The notes beneath the pieces were generated by a model that did not search any database, had not been told where the DNA came from, and saw nothing but the letters and a program-made list of their open reading frames with translations. Of a DNA stretch of 64,000 bases, positions 8,314 through 15,614 are shown piece after piece (the stretch's first letter is position 1; each line of letters begins with the position of its first letter). The stretch is from Chlorobium sp. (GTDB lineage Bacteria; Bacteroidota; Chlorobiia; Chlorobiales; Chlorobiaceae). The stretch lies in contig SZXW01000007.1 of assembly GCA_005862285.1 (NCBI GenBank), positions 1-64,000 on the forward strand, given 5' to 3'. The position numbers and the translations under genes are program-made.

Positions 8314-9741
8314 ATGGTGAAAAAATCAGGGAATATAGTTGCGGCGATAATCCTGCTGTTGACGGGAATCGCTCTTGCTGCGTGCAGTACTGTGGGTGAG
8401 TACAAGCAGCCGGATATCGCTTTTCCTGAAAATTACAGAGGAGCTCCGCCGTTATCTTCACCGGAAAAAGATGAAAAGGCTATTAGCACAATACCGTATA
8501 CAACCTTTTTTTCAGATCCTGAATTACGTGCGCTTATCGAGGGTGCAGTATCGAACAACATCGATCTGCAGATTGCGCTTAAAAATATAGATATCGCCCG
8601 TGAAACTCTCAATGCGGCACGTCTTGGCATTCTGCCGGAATTGAGCATCGGAGCATCAGGATCGCTTACCCATCCGTCGGATAACGGGCCGAATGCCATA
8701 GTGTCAGGGGACCAGAATGTTCAAAATTATACTGCATCAGCCGCTCTTTCATGGGAAGCGGACATCTGGGGAAAAATAAACAGCAGAAAAAAGTCGGCCC
8801 TCGCCTCCTATCTCAAAACCGAAGCGGCGGCAAAAGCGGTGAAGACAAGGCTGGTTGCCGATGTGGCACAAGGCTGGTACAATCTTCTCATGCTTGATAC
8901 GCAGCTTGATATGTCGAGGAAAAACCTTGCCCTGGCGGATACGACCCTTCAGATGATCAGACTTCAGCAAACAGCCGGGCTTGTCACTTCGCTTGCCGTC
9001 CAGCAGCAGGAAGCTGCAAGGGGAGCCGTCGCCCTTTCGATACCGGTTATCGAAAGGCAGATCGCAGCCCAGGAAAACGCCCTCAGTATCCTTTGCGGCA
9101 GAATGCCGGCCCCTGTGCAGAGAAAAGGGGATCTTTTTTCCATTGCAGTGACCGATAATCTTCCCGCCGGGATGCCTGCCGAACTGTTGCAGAACCGCCC
9201 CGATGTCCGTGCCGCTGAATTGGCAGTTCGCGCTGCCCATGCCGATATGGGGGAAGCAAAAGCGAGCCTTTATCCATCATTCACCATAACCGCCCAGGGT
9301 GGTGTGAACGCTTTGCGTTCAAGTGACTGGTTTACCTTTCCGGGCTCACTGTTCAGTTTTGTACAGGGAGCCGTGCTTCAACCTGTTTTTCAGCATGGAG
9401 AGCTGAAAGCGAAATATGAACAGTCCAGGATAAAACGTGACCAGTCGGAGCTGGCCTTCAGGCTGTCGGTCCTCAAGGCGGTCGGAGAGGTTTCGGATGC
9501 TCTGGTGCAGCTTGATAAAATCAGAACGCAGGAACAGATAGCTGCAGATCGTGCAGCAACACTACGCAAAGCGGTATCCAATTCAACGATGCTTTTCCGC
9601 AGCGGAATGGCCACCTATCTTGAAGTGATCGTTGCCCAGACCAATGCGCTTCAGGCTGAACTTGCCCTTGCCGATATCAGAAAACAGCATCTTGCCGCAA
9701 TGTCCGAGTTGTACAGGGCTCTCGGCGGAGGATGGAAGTAA
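8314..9741 (+). CDS. RND efflux outer-membrane channel lipoprotein (OprM/NodT family)
   Basis: This 475-residue TolC-like channel has a lipoprotein signal (LTGIALAAC). The family hallmark AALSWEADIWGKI is present at about residue 145, and the matching second repeat has GEAKASLYPSFTITAQGG and LQPVFQHGELKAKYEQ. Two structural repeats each form a beta-barrel half and long helices. It completes the tripartite pump with the two upstream genes. Length and motifs are normal. No regulator gene lies in the operon. Confidence 0.92.
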   Translation: MVKKSGNIVAAIILLLTGIALAACSTVGEYKQPDIAFPENYRGAPPLSSPEKDEKAISTIPYTTFFSDPELRALIEGAVSNNIDLQIALKNIDIARETLNAARLGILPELSIGASGSLTHPSDNGPNAIVSGDQNVQNYTASAALSWEADIWGKINSRKKSALASYLKTEAAAKAVKTRLVADVAQGWYNLLMLDTQLDMSRKNLALADTTLQMIRLQQTAGLVTSLAVQQQEAARGAVALSIPVIERQIAAQENALSILCGRMPAPVQRKGDLFSIAVTDNLPAGMPAELLQNRPDVRAAELAVRAAHADMGEAKASLYPSFTITAQGGVNALRSSDWFTFPGSLFSFVQGAVLQPVFQHGELKAKYEQSRIKRDQSELAFRLSVLKAVGEVSDALVQLDKIRTQEQIAADRAATLRKAVSNSTMLFRSGMATYLEVIVAQTNALQAELALADIRKQHLAAMSELYRALGGGWK

Positions 9742-9758
9742 CGGTTAATTCTTCATCA

Positions 9759-9770
9759 ATCTGATCAGAT
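9759..9770. repeat. 12-bp palindrome ATCTGATCAGAT
   Basis: A perfect palindrome lies in the short spacer after the efflux channel gene, before the reductase. It could be a weak hairpin or a protein site; it has no T-run and is not a convincing terminator. Confidence 0.2.
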
Positions 9771-9869
9771 ACACCCGTTAGAAAAAAGCAAAAACCGGTG
9801 AACGGCCTGACCATGCGGACTGTTCATATTGTAAAATGTTTTAAAGGAAGAAAAGCAGTTTTGGGCATT

Positions 9870-10670
9870 ATGGATACGTCATTGTATAACGCCACGGTTT
9901 CCGGCAAGGTCCTTGTAACACCTGACCTCATGATCCTGCAGGTGGACACCGATGAACCGCGCGGCAAGTTCGAAGCGGGACAATATCTTATACTTGGATT
10001 GTACGGATTTGAGAAGCGTTCTTTCAATTCCGAGCCGGAGTCGGTCCTTCCGGAAGAGGACTCGCTGATCAAGAGGCCATATGCGATAGCTTCAGCAAAG
10101 TCGGAGAAAAGCCAGCTCGAGTTTTACATATCCCAGGTCAAATCAGGTCAACTGACACCAAGACTTTTCAACCTCGATATTGGGGACAGGCTTTATGTCA
10201 GCGACAGAATCTCGGGAATTTTCAGGCTCGATGAAACTCCTGACGGCAGCGATATTATCATGATTGCCACAGGAACCGGTATAGCTCCCTATGTCAGTTT
10301 TCTGCGGTCCCATATCATCGAGAGGCCGGAGAGCAAGATGATCGTCATACAGGGGGCAAGGCATCGTTGGGACCTTGGCTATTTCAGCGAACTGAGCTTT
10401 CTGGAACAGACGTATGCAAACTTTTTTTATGTTCCAACGCTTACCGATGCGGACAATCATTGGGATGGCTACCGCTTGAGCGTCGAGGAGCTGCTGAAAA
10501 AGGATATTCTGCAGAACGATTTCAATATTACACCCGATCCGGAGTTTACCCATTTTTTTGTATGCGGTAATCCTGACATGGTCGCTCATATATCGGAATG
10601 GCTTGAGGGGTTCGGTTACAAAAGACATCATGCTGATGACCCTAATGCGTTATATATCGAAGAGTTCTGA
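9870..10670 (+). CDS. Fpr-like ferredoxin/flavodoxin-NAD(P) reductase
   Basis: A flavoprotein of the ferredoxin-NADP reductase superfamily. FAD contacts are expected at KRPYAIAS (in place of the usual RxYS) and NAD(P) contacts at ATGTGIAPYVSFLRS, with VCGNPDMV near the C-terminus and an aromatic final residue (IEEF), as in Fpr enzymes. The start at MDTSLYNATV (266 residues) fits Fpr alignments better than the 24-residue longer ORF-track start. It moves electrons between NADPH and ferredoxin or flavodoxin. Green sulfur bacteria are known to have a thioredoxin-reductase-like FNR, so this would be an additional enzyme. It follows the efflux genes by about 130 bases. Confidence 0.8.
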   Translation: MDTSLYNATVSGKVLVTPDLMILQVDTDEPRGKFEAGQYLILGLYGFEKRSFNSEPESVLPEEDSLIKRPYAIASAKSEKSQLEFYISQVKSGQLTPRLFNLDIGDRLYVSDRISGIFRLDETPDGSDIIMIATGTGIAPYVSFLRSHIIERPESKMIVIQGARHRWDLGYFSELSFLEQTYANFFYVPTLTDADNHWDGYRLSVEELLKKDILQNDFNITPDPEFTHFFVCGNPDMVAHISEWLEGFGYKRHHADDPNALYIEEF

Positions 10671-10892
10671 TAAGGGGATATATTGTTCTGTCGATAAAGG
10701 CCTTGATTATTTTCCGAGTTCAGGTTTGTTCCTGAAGGGAGTTGAAGTTGTCAATCAGGGATATCAAGTTTCAATAGCTGTTTGTTGCACGGCAAGTTAA
10801 AGGAGGTATTCATGCCTCTTTTTATTTTTACCGTTTTTCGTGCGTATATTTAAAAAAATATTAATCAGAAATTACAAAAATACAGGATGAGC

Positions 10893-11114
10893 ATGCTAAA
10901 AGAAGCTGCCGGAATAGCAGGAGGGGCGTTACTGTTAACCCCCTTGGGGGTGCCGATATTCCTTTATGGCGTTGCAGGTATCTTAGTTGGTGGTGCTGGA
11001 CTGATTGTCGCCGATTCGCTTTTGAAGGAAGTTATGAGCCAGATGAATATTTCCGATCTGCCGAAGGCAGATGGTGGTGTTGTAAAGGAAATTTCCAGTG
11101 TTTCTGGTCAATGA
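10893..11114 (+). CDS. Small glycine-rich membrane protein, unknown function
   Basis: This 73-residue protein is read from the second ATG, since AGGATGAG lies just before it. The ORF-track start at 10887 is two codons earlier. A long hydrophobic stretch (IAGGALLLTPLGVPIFLYG then GVAGILVGGAGLIVADSLL) has evenly spaced glycines suited to tight helix packing, perhaps a helical hairpin. The polar tail is SQMNISDLPKADGG. No family was recognised. It stands alone between two genes of different types. Confidence 0.5.
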   Translation: MLKEAAGIAGGALLLTPLGVPIFLYGVAGILVGGAGLIVADSLLKEVMSQMNISDLPKADGGVVKEISSVSGQ

Positions 11115-11285
11115 TGGCTGAAAATATTCGAAAGCCGCATTCGGTTTCCATTGCTTGTTTTTCCATCAAGCAACGGTGACAGTGCGTTCGTATATACGCC
11201 GGCATATGTTCTGTCTTTATTTCAACACAATTTATCAGATTTTTTTATGAAGAAAGAAGGCCGTCCTGTCAGAGATGTTACAGCA

Positions 11286-11723
11286 ATGAAAGTCATCAGG
11301 CATATACTCGCCAGATCGTTAAGCGTGACTATGCTCCCTTTCCTGGCAGTTGTACTGATCAGTGTTTCGCTGCCGGTACATGTGGCATCAGGCCAATGGC
11401 CGCCGCAATTTTCCGGCAGATCAACATCACCTTTCAGTGCAGTTTATGGACAAGTCCTTAATGTCACTGAAGTCGCCGGTGGCGCAGTCTACAACGGGAC
11501 ATGGACAAGACGGCCCGGAACTGATATCTTTGATGCGGTCTGGAACGGGACTATCCGGGATGTCATTGAAATTGAATCGGTAAACGGAAACACAATCGTT
11601 TTCTATCGTTATGGGAACAATGGCAGATACTACGGCTCGTGGTCAGAAGACGGATCCATATCAGGGACGGCAAGCTGGTATGCAGAGGGGTGGTACTGGG
11701 TAGCTTCCGGTTTGCAACTATGA
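11286..11723 (+). CDS. Secreted protein of unknown function
   Basis: The 145-residue product has an N-terminal signal peptide (PFLAVVLISVSLPVHVASG). ATG codons at 11247 and 11151 are possible but give overlong n-regions. The mature part is rich in Gly, Trp, Tyr and Asn with beta-type repeats (GTWTRRPGTDIFDAVWNG, YYGSWSEDGSISGTASWYAEGW), suggesting a small extracytoplasmic beta domain. No family is recognised with confidence. Confidence 0.55.
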   Translation: MKVIRHILARSLSVTMLPFLAVVLISVSLPVHVASGQWPPQFSGRSTSPFSAVYGQVLNVTEVAGGAVYNGTWTRRPGTDIFDAVWNGTIRDVIEIESVNGNTIVFYRYGNNGRYYGSWSEDGSISGTASWYAEGWYWVASGLQL

Positions 11724-11866
11724 AACGCCGGACTGAACATCTATATCCTTGAATGGATATTCAATGCCGAAAACCAGGACATCCACAAGGCTTGAACCCC
11801 TCGCTGCTTTTTTTACTCCGGCAATTAACACTATCAATCCTGGTTAGCAGCAACAGCTCCGATTTT

Positions 11867-11952
11867 GTCATTCTCAGCAAAGCGAACAATCCGGAAATTA
11901 TTGAATAATAAAATGGATTCTTCATTCCGCTATGCTTCATTCAAGTTGACAG
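11867..11952. repeat. Dispersed inverted-arm repeat, copy A
   Basis: The left arm TGTCATTCTCAGCAAAGCGA ends in AATCCGG; the right arm GGATTCTTCATTCCGCTATG ends in TTGACAG and is its imperfect reverse complement, with about 20 bases between them. The same arm pair recurs at 14453-14571 and 45966-46062. It fills much of the 312-base gap between a secreted protein gene and a convergent DinB gene. Confidence 0.6.
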
Positions 11953-12035
11953 AGCCGTGTTATGTCTTGCCATGCGACTTATTTTTGCCGGAGCAATAAT
12001 CATCAGCTTTTGAAAAGGGGCTGCAGATCCCTTCG

Positions 12036-12560
12036 CTATTTGCCGTACAGATGCATGGTATTGACCGGTTTTCCCTGCAGTTTCAGGTAGTAAAAAAGCT
12101 GGGCCTTGTGCTGGTTTAAATGGTCTATCATCTGCAGGAGCCTGAGCCCGAGGATGACCGGTCTTCTGTCCCATGGTGCCGGAGACGGCTTGCCGGCGAG
12201 ATCTTCTTCACTGCAATATCCTACGGATTCTACAGCCAGTTTTTTGTCAGCATCGAGCAGTTTCAGTGCCTCATCAAGACTGTTGACGCTTTTGAGCTTT
12301 TCAGCGGGCGGAAGCGAACTTTCGGGTTTTGCTTCATTGATATCGCTGTGAGCAGGCATTGCCCACTCTCCCGTTGCAAAACCTTTCATGGGAATACCAC
12401 ATGAATTTCCGAGATGAAAGAGCAACTGACCTGTTGTCATCCAGTTATTGCCTTCTGAAGGTTTCCAGCTCAGGTCCTTTTCTTCAAGAAGCCTGATGAG
12501 ACGTTCCGATACATTGTAGGTATCTTCGATTTGCTGCAGTAACAGTTCATGCCAGTTCAT
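12036..12560 (-). CDS. DinB-like family protein
   Basis: A 174-residue predicted four-helix bundle of the DinB/YfiT type. The opening MNWHELLLQQIEDTY, the middle TTGQLLFHLGNS with a candidate metal-binding His, and the ending MIDHLNQHKAQLFYYLKLQGK with two more His match the family, in which three His bind a divalent metal. Members act as metal-dependent thiol transferases or are uncharacterised. Despite the name there is no link to DNA polymerase IV. An 11-bp tandem repeat lies directly upstream of its start. Confidence 0.75.
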   Translation of the reverse strand: MNWHELLLQQIEDTYNVSERLIRLLEEKDLSWKPSEGNNWMTTGQLLFHLGNSCGIPMKGFATGEWAMPAHSDINEAKPESSLPPAEKLKSVNSLDEALKLLDADKKLAVESVGYCSEEDLAGKPSPAPWDRRPVILGLRLLQMIDHLNQHKAQLFYYLKLQGKPVNTMHLYGK

Positions 12561-12574
12561 ATGCGGTTCCCTTG

Positions 12575-12596
12575 AAAGATTACGTAAAGATTACGT
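12575..12596. repeat. Tandem 11-bp repeat AAAGATTACGT x2
   Basis: Two exact tandem copies lie 15 bases upstream of the minus-strand dinB-like start codon. One helical turn per copy is compatible with a regulator site. Confidence 0.4.
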
Positions 12597-12604
12597 TAAA
12601 TGGT

Positions 12605-12877
12605 TTACTTGAATTTTGCCTTTGCTTTTCTGAAGGCTTTTTTGAGATCGCTCATGGCCTGTTGAGTCCCGCTTTTTACTTCCAGCCAGGCATCTTCACT
12701 GCTTTGCAGAAGATCGGATGTTTTCGATGCCGCATTCTCACGATGTTTTTTCAATTCCTCGATCCGCTGTTGAAGGGTGTGTGTGATTTTATCTGCTTTT
12801 TTCTCAAGTTTTGCGATCTCTTTGTCCCACGAGCGGAGTTTTCGATCGAATTTCTGAATGTAAACTGTTCTGTCCAT
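12605..12877 (-). CDS. Small coiled-coil protein
   Basis: About 90 residues from MDRTVYIQKFDRKL; an in-frame ATG ten codons upstream (12907) is also possible. Almost the whole chain is charged alpha helix with heptad-like spacing (KEIAKLEKKADKITHTLQQRIEELKKH), ending in a basic tail KKAFRKAKAKFK. It resembles short bacterial coiled-coil proteins annotated as stress related, but no biochemical role can be given. It is cytoplasmic, with no signal or membrane segment, and lies 45 bases upstream of dinB-like on the same strand. Confidence 0.6.
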   Translation of the reverse strand: MDRTVYIQKFDRKLRSWDKEIAKLEKKADKITHTLQQRIEELKKHRENAASKTSDLLQSSEDAWLEVKSGTQQAMSDLKKAFRKAKAKFK

Positions 12878-13056
12878 GGCTATCTGTTTTTCCGGTTCTT
12901 TTCGCATTATTTCTTAAGTAATCCATATGAATAAAACGAAAGGTTATCCTTAATCGTTTTTCATATGTTGACTTTGATGGCATCGAATCGCGGAGCTGTA
13001 ATGGAGTTCAAGGATCCCCGGAAAAATTCGGCAAAAGTGACATAGCCATATCTTTT

Positions 13057-13575
13057 TTATAAATATTTCATGGCTATGGTCAGATCGAGCTCTTCGGTGT
13101 TGAGCATGAAAGAGCAGGGATCAAATTTCGGTCCCCCTATACCGATTTTCGGGTTGTTTGAGACTCCGACCCCTTCTTTCGGTATACCGATAAAGTTCGT
13201 GTCAAGCTTTCCGTTGCCGTTTTCATCATGGGCGACGCTGATCGCGTAGGTTCCATAGGGCACATTTTCAAATACGAACATCTCGGTGCTTCCGGAATAT
13301 TTTTTCTGCTGGGAAGTGAAAGCAAGGTCATGCTTGCCGGGAAAGCCTTTTTTCGAATTGTGGAGCGATATCCCTAAAAAACCCCCGGTATGAGTGATAT
13401 CCGTGATGGTGACAACGATGCGGCCGGTCTTGACCGAGGAAACCGAAGAGACCGATGAGACAGGGAGAGTTTCAGTTGTGGCCGCTTTGCATGCAGTTCC
13501 TGTGATAAGTACGATCATCGCGGTAACAGCTGTCTGTAGCGCAAGTTGTGATATCAGGTGTTGTTTCTTTATCAT
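13057..13575 (-). CDS. DUF2141 secreted protein
   Basis: The 172-residue product starts at MIKKQHLISQLAL, giving a clean signal peptide. The ORF-track start 34 codons earlier would not. The DUF2141 domain is clear: GFLGISLHNSKKGFPG, then NVPYGTYAISVAHDENGNGKLD, where the Asp/Asn-rich DENGNGKLD looks like a metal-binding loop, then GIPKEGVGVSNN. Proteins of this family are periplasmic or outer-membrane associated with unknown role. Just after the signal peptide is a serine-rich VSSVSSVSSV run encoded by a 9-base tandem repeat (about 13431-13461), which could vary in length. Confidence 0.8.
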   Translation of the reverse strand: MIKKQHLISQLALQTAVTAMIVLITGTACKAATTETLPVSSVSSVSSVKTGRIVVTITDITHTGGFLGISLHNSKKGFPGKHDLAFTSQQKKYSGSTEMFVFENVPYGTYAISVAHDENGNGKLDTNFIGIPKEGVGVSNNPKIGIGGPKFDPCSFMLNTEELDLTIAMKYL

Positions 13576-13845
13576 AAGATGCTGTTTATTTGATTGTAAG
13601 GCAGTGCCTGCAAAACTGTGAACGACTTCATCATTCCATGAAGTTAAGGCAAACCATATGAAGGTTTCATGCAACATAGAAAACCCGTATGGATTTTCTG
13701 CATGCAGACTTGATGGTGAAAGATTCGGTCAGGTATACACTGCAGGGGCCTTCAATCTGATAGATAACAAAGAATTTTGTTCCAGCGTTTATTTGAACAT
13801 CTTTTCTATTTAACGAAAGAAATTTCAACCTGAAAAGGATTTATT

Positions 13846-14175
13846 ATGCACTGGTTTTATCTGATCATCGCCATTATATCTGAAGTGGCCGCAACGTCGG
13901 CGCTGAAAGCGACCGATGGTTTTACCCGCGTGATTCCTTCGATGATCGTTTTAGCAGGATATGCTGCGGCATTCTACTTCCTTTCGCTTACCCTGCGAAC
14001 CTTTCCGATCGGAATTGTCTATGCCTTATGGTCCGGCGTGGGCATCGTTCTTATCACGATCGTAGGCTGGATCGTGTATCAGCAGAAGCTTGACAATGCA
14101 GCTCTTGCAGGTATAGGGCTCATCATTGCCGGAGTGATCGTGATCAATGTGTTTTCAAAATCGGTTATGCATTGA
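13846..14175 (+). CDS. SMR family multidrug/guanidinium exporter (EmrE/Sug type)
   Basis: A 109-residue, four-helix inner-membrane transporter. The essential membrane glutamate is in IISEVAATSALK (residue 13 or so), followed by family motifs YFLSLTLRTFPIGIVYALWSGVGIV and GIGLIIAGVIVINVFSK. It works as an antiparallel dimer exchanging protons for cationic compounds. The single-gene layout is normal; whether it exports quaternary amines or guanidinium cannot be settled here. A 270-base upstream region separates it from the divergent DUF2141 gene. Confidence 0.9.
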   Translation: MHWFYLIIAIISEVAATSALKATDGFTRVIPSMIVLAGYAAAFYFLSLTLRTFPIGIVYALWSGVGIVLITIVGWIVYQQKLDNAALAGIGLIIAGVIVINVFSKSVMH

Positions 14176-14198
14176 CCGGTATTGATTGTGTTGCATAA

Positions 14199-14369
14199 AG
14201 TCATGTCGGCGTCGAAGAACTCGACCAGGCGAAACTCACACCGCTGCTGCGCCTGAAGTACCACGATTCGATTGCCGATGCAGTAGCCGACCTCGGACGT
14301 CCCGAAGAGATCGGCAAGGTTTTCAGCGGATTCCAGAAATATCTGTATCAGCGGACGGCTGCTGCCTGA
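14199..14369 (+). pseudogene. Relic of type I restriction enzyme R subunit (hsdR C-terminus)
   Basis: Reading this frame gives about 56 codons ending in TGA: VGVEELDQAKLTPLLRLKY, then a DAVADLGRPEEIGKVF stretch and GFQKYLYQ. This matches the extreme C-terminal domain of EcoEI-type HsdR proteins. A stop codon lies just before it, and no helicase or nuclease part is present upstream, where an SMR gene now ends. It is too short for the ORF track. It is evidence that a restriction system was once at this site. Confidence 0.65.
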
Positions 14370-14452
14370 ATATCCGTTGCTGCCGAGGATGGACGAGGTG
14401 GGGCTCAAAAGAAAGCCCAGGGTATCTTTTTGTGACAATTCTTTAGTACTCC

Positions 14453-14571
14453 GGTAATTCTGAGTCTCGCGAAGTCGGGAGAAGAATCCGGAAATTATCA
14501 TAAGATATTAAACGTTAATTAGATAATCAGGTTATCCGAATACTGGATTCTTCACTTCGTTCAGAATGACA
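14453..14571. repeat. Dispersed inverted-arm repeat, copy B
   Basis: The left arm TTCTGAGTCTCGCGAAGTCG runs on into GAAGAATCCGG; the right arm GGATTCTTCACTTCGTTCAG ends in AATGACA. About 55 AT-rich bases lie between. The bases after the left arm, GGAAATTAT, match those in copy A. Confidence 0.6.
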
Positions 14572-14699
14572 ATCAGAACGAGTCATAGATAACTCATGGG
14601 ATAAATCCTTATAAGACAGCCTCTATGATCTTTTCTATGGCGAATCGATTCGGGTTTTCATAACTTGAATCGTATACAAATCATATTGATACAAAAATT

Positions 14700-15227
14700 A
14701 TGAGATTTTTTTCATCGTTATCGGCCGGATTGCTGATGTCCACCATGATTTTTTCCGGGACAGTATCAGCTGATTCTCCCAAGGAACACGTCAAGCTTGG
14801 AGAATCCTTCTATGAAAAAGGAATGTTCAATGAATCACTTGCCGAGCTCGATCTTGCTGTTGCAGAAAACGGGGATTCATTTTACGGCTGGTTCGACCGG
14901 GGTAAGACCCTGATCGAGCTTGGCAGGTACCAGGATGCGATTGCAGATTTGACAAGATCCCTTGAAATCAGGAAGACCTGTGCGAGAGCACATTACCACC
15001 GGGGCAGGTGTTATGCGGCTCTGAAGGAATATGACAGGGCTCTCGATGATTTCAATCAGGCGATACATATCAATTCATCCTATGACAAGGCTTTCTTTGC
15101 CCGTGGAAAAACTGAGTTTGATATGAAAGATACGGAGAAAGCTTTCGACGACGTCCGGAAGGCGGTCAGGCTTGGAAATGCTGAAGCGGAAGTGTGGTTC
15201 GAGCAACATGGAAAAGGAAAGGAATAG
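14700..15227 (+). CDS. Periplasmic TPR-repeat protein
   Basis: The 175-residue product has a signal peptide (SLSAGLLMSTMIFSGTVSA). Three to four tetratricopeptide repeats follow: LGESFYEKGMFNESLAELDLA, FDRGKTLIELGRYQDAIADL, HYHRGRCYAALKEYDRALDDF and FFARGKTEFDMKDTEKAFDDV. TPR arrays form a concave scaffold for binding other proteins, and the partner is unknown. It is a single gene with an AT-rich promoter region. Confidence 0.8.
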   Translation: MRFFSSLSAGLLMSTMIFSGTVSADSPKEHVKLGESFYEKGMFNESLAELDLAVAENGDSFYGWFDRGKTLIELGRYQDAIADLTRSLEIRKTCARAHYHRGRCYAALKEYDRALDDFNQAIHINSSYDKAFFARGKTEFDMKDTEKAFDDVRKAVRLGNAEAEVWFEQHGKGKE

Positions 15228-15301
15228 CCCCGGTTTGAATTGCCATCTCTTTTTGATTACGTTTATTTGACAGTATTTTCAATACATAACTGGAGCAGAC
15301 C

Positions 15302-15610
15302 ATGACTACCCAAGTAATGAACTATCAGATTCTTTTTTACGGAGGCTCCGATGGTTACCTGAACAGCCGGGCCCAGATTGTGCTGTTTGGAGCTGACGGA
15401 TCAGTCGCAGGTTATATCAGGTTTCACGATCCGGGAATGGTATTCGACAGTGACTCTACTGCAGGAAATGCCATTTACATGAACCAGCCCTCAGCCATGC
15501 TGCCGAGTATTGTTGACATGCTGCGCAATGAAAGTCCGGTATATATTTATTTTGCCGTAGGGAAAGCATTTTTGTCCACATCGAAGGAACCGGCGGGAGA
15601 AGGGGAGTAG
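15302..15610 (+). CDS. Conserved-looking small protein, unknown function
   Basis: A 102-residue cytoplasmic protein with GGAG in a good ribosome-site position. It has alternating hydrophobic strands (MNYQILFYGG, AQIVLFGADGSVAGYIRFHD) and a later helix LPSIVDMLRNE, then VYIYFAV. This suggests a compact alpha/beta fold, but no family was recognised. It ends four bases before the P-type ATPase gene and is probably co-transcribed with it. Confidence 0.55.
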   Translation: MTTQVMNYQILFYGGSDGYLNSRAQIVLFGADGSVAGYIRFHDPGMVFDSDSTAGNAIYMNQPSAMLPSIVDMLRNESPVYIYFAVGKAFLSTSKEPAGEGE

Positions 15611-15614
15611 TTGA

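Noticed and set aside
10558-10800. 80-residue ORF after the Fpr-like gene
   Set aside because: It begins inside the Fpr frame, has no ribosome site and no familiar pattern.
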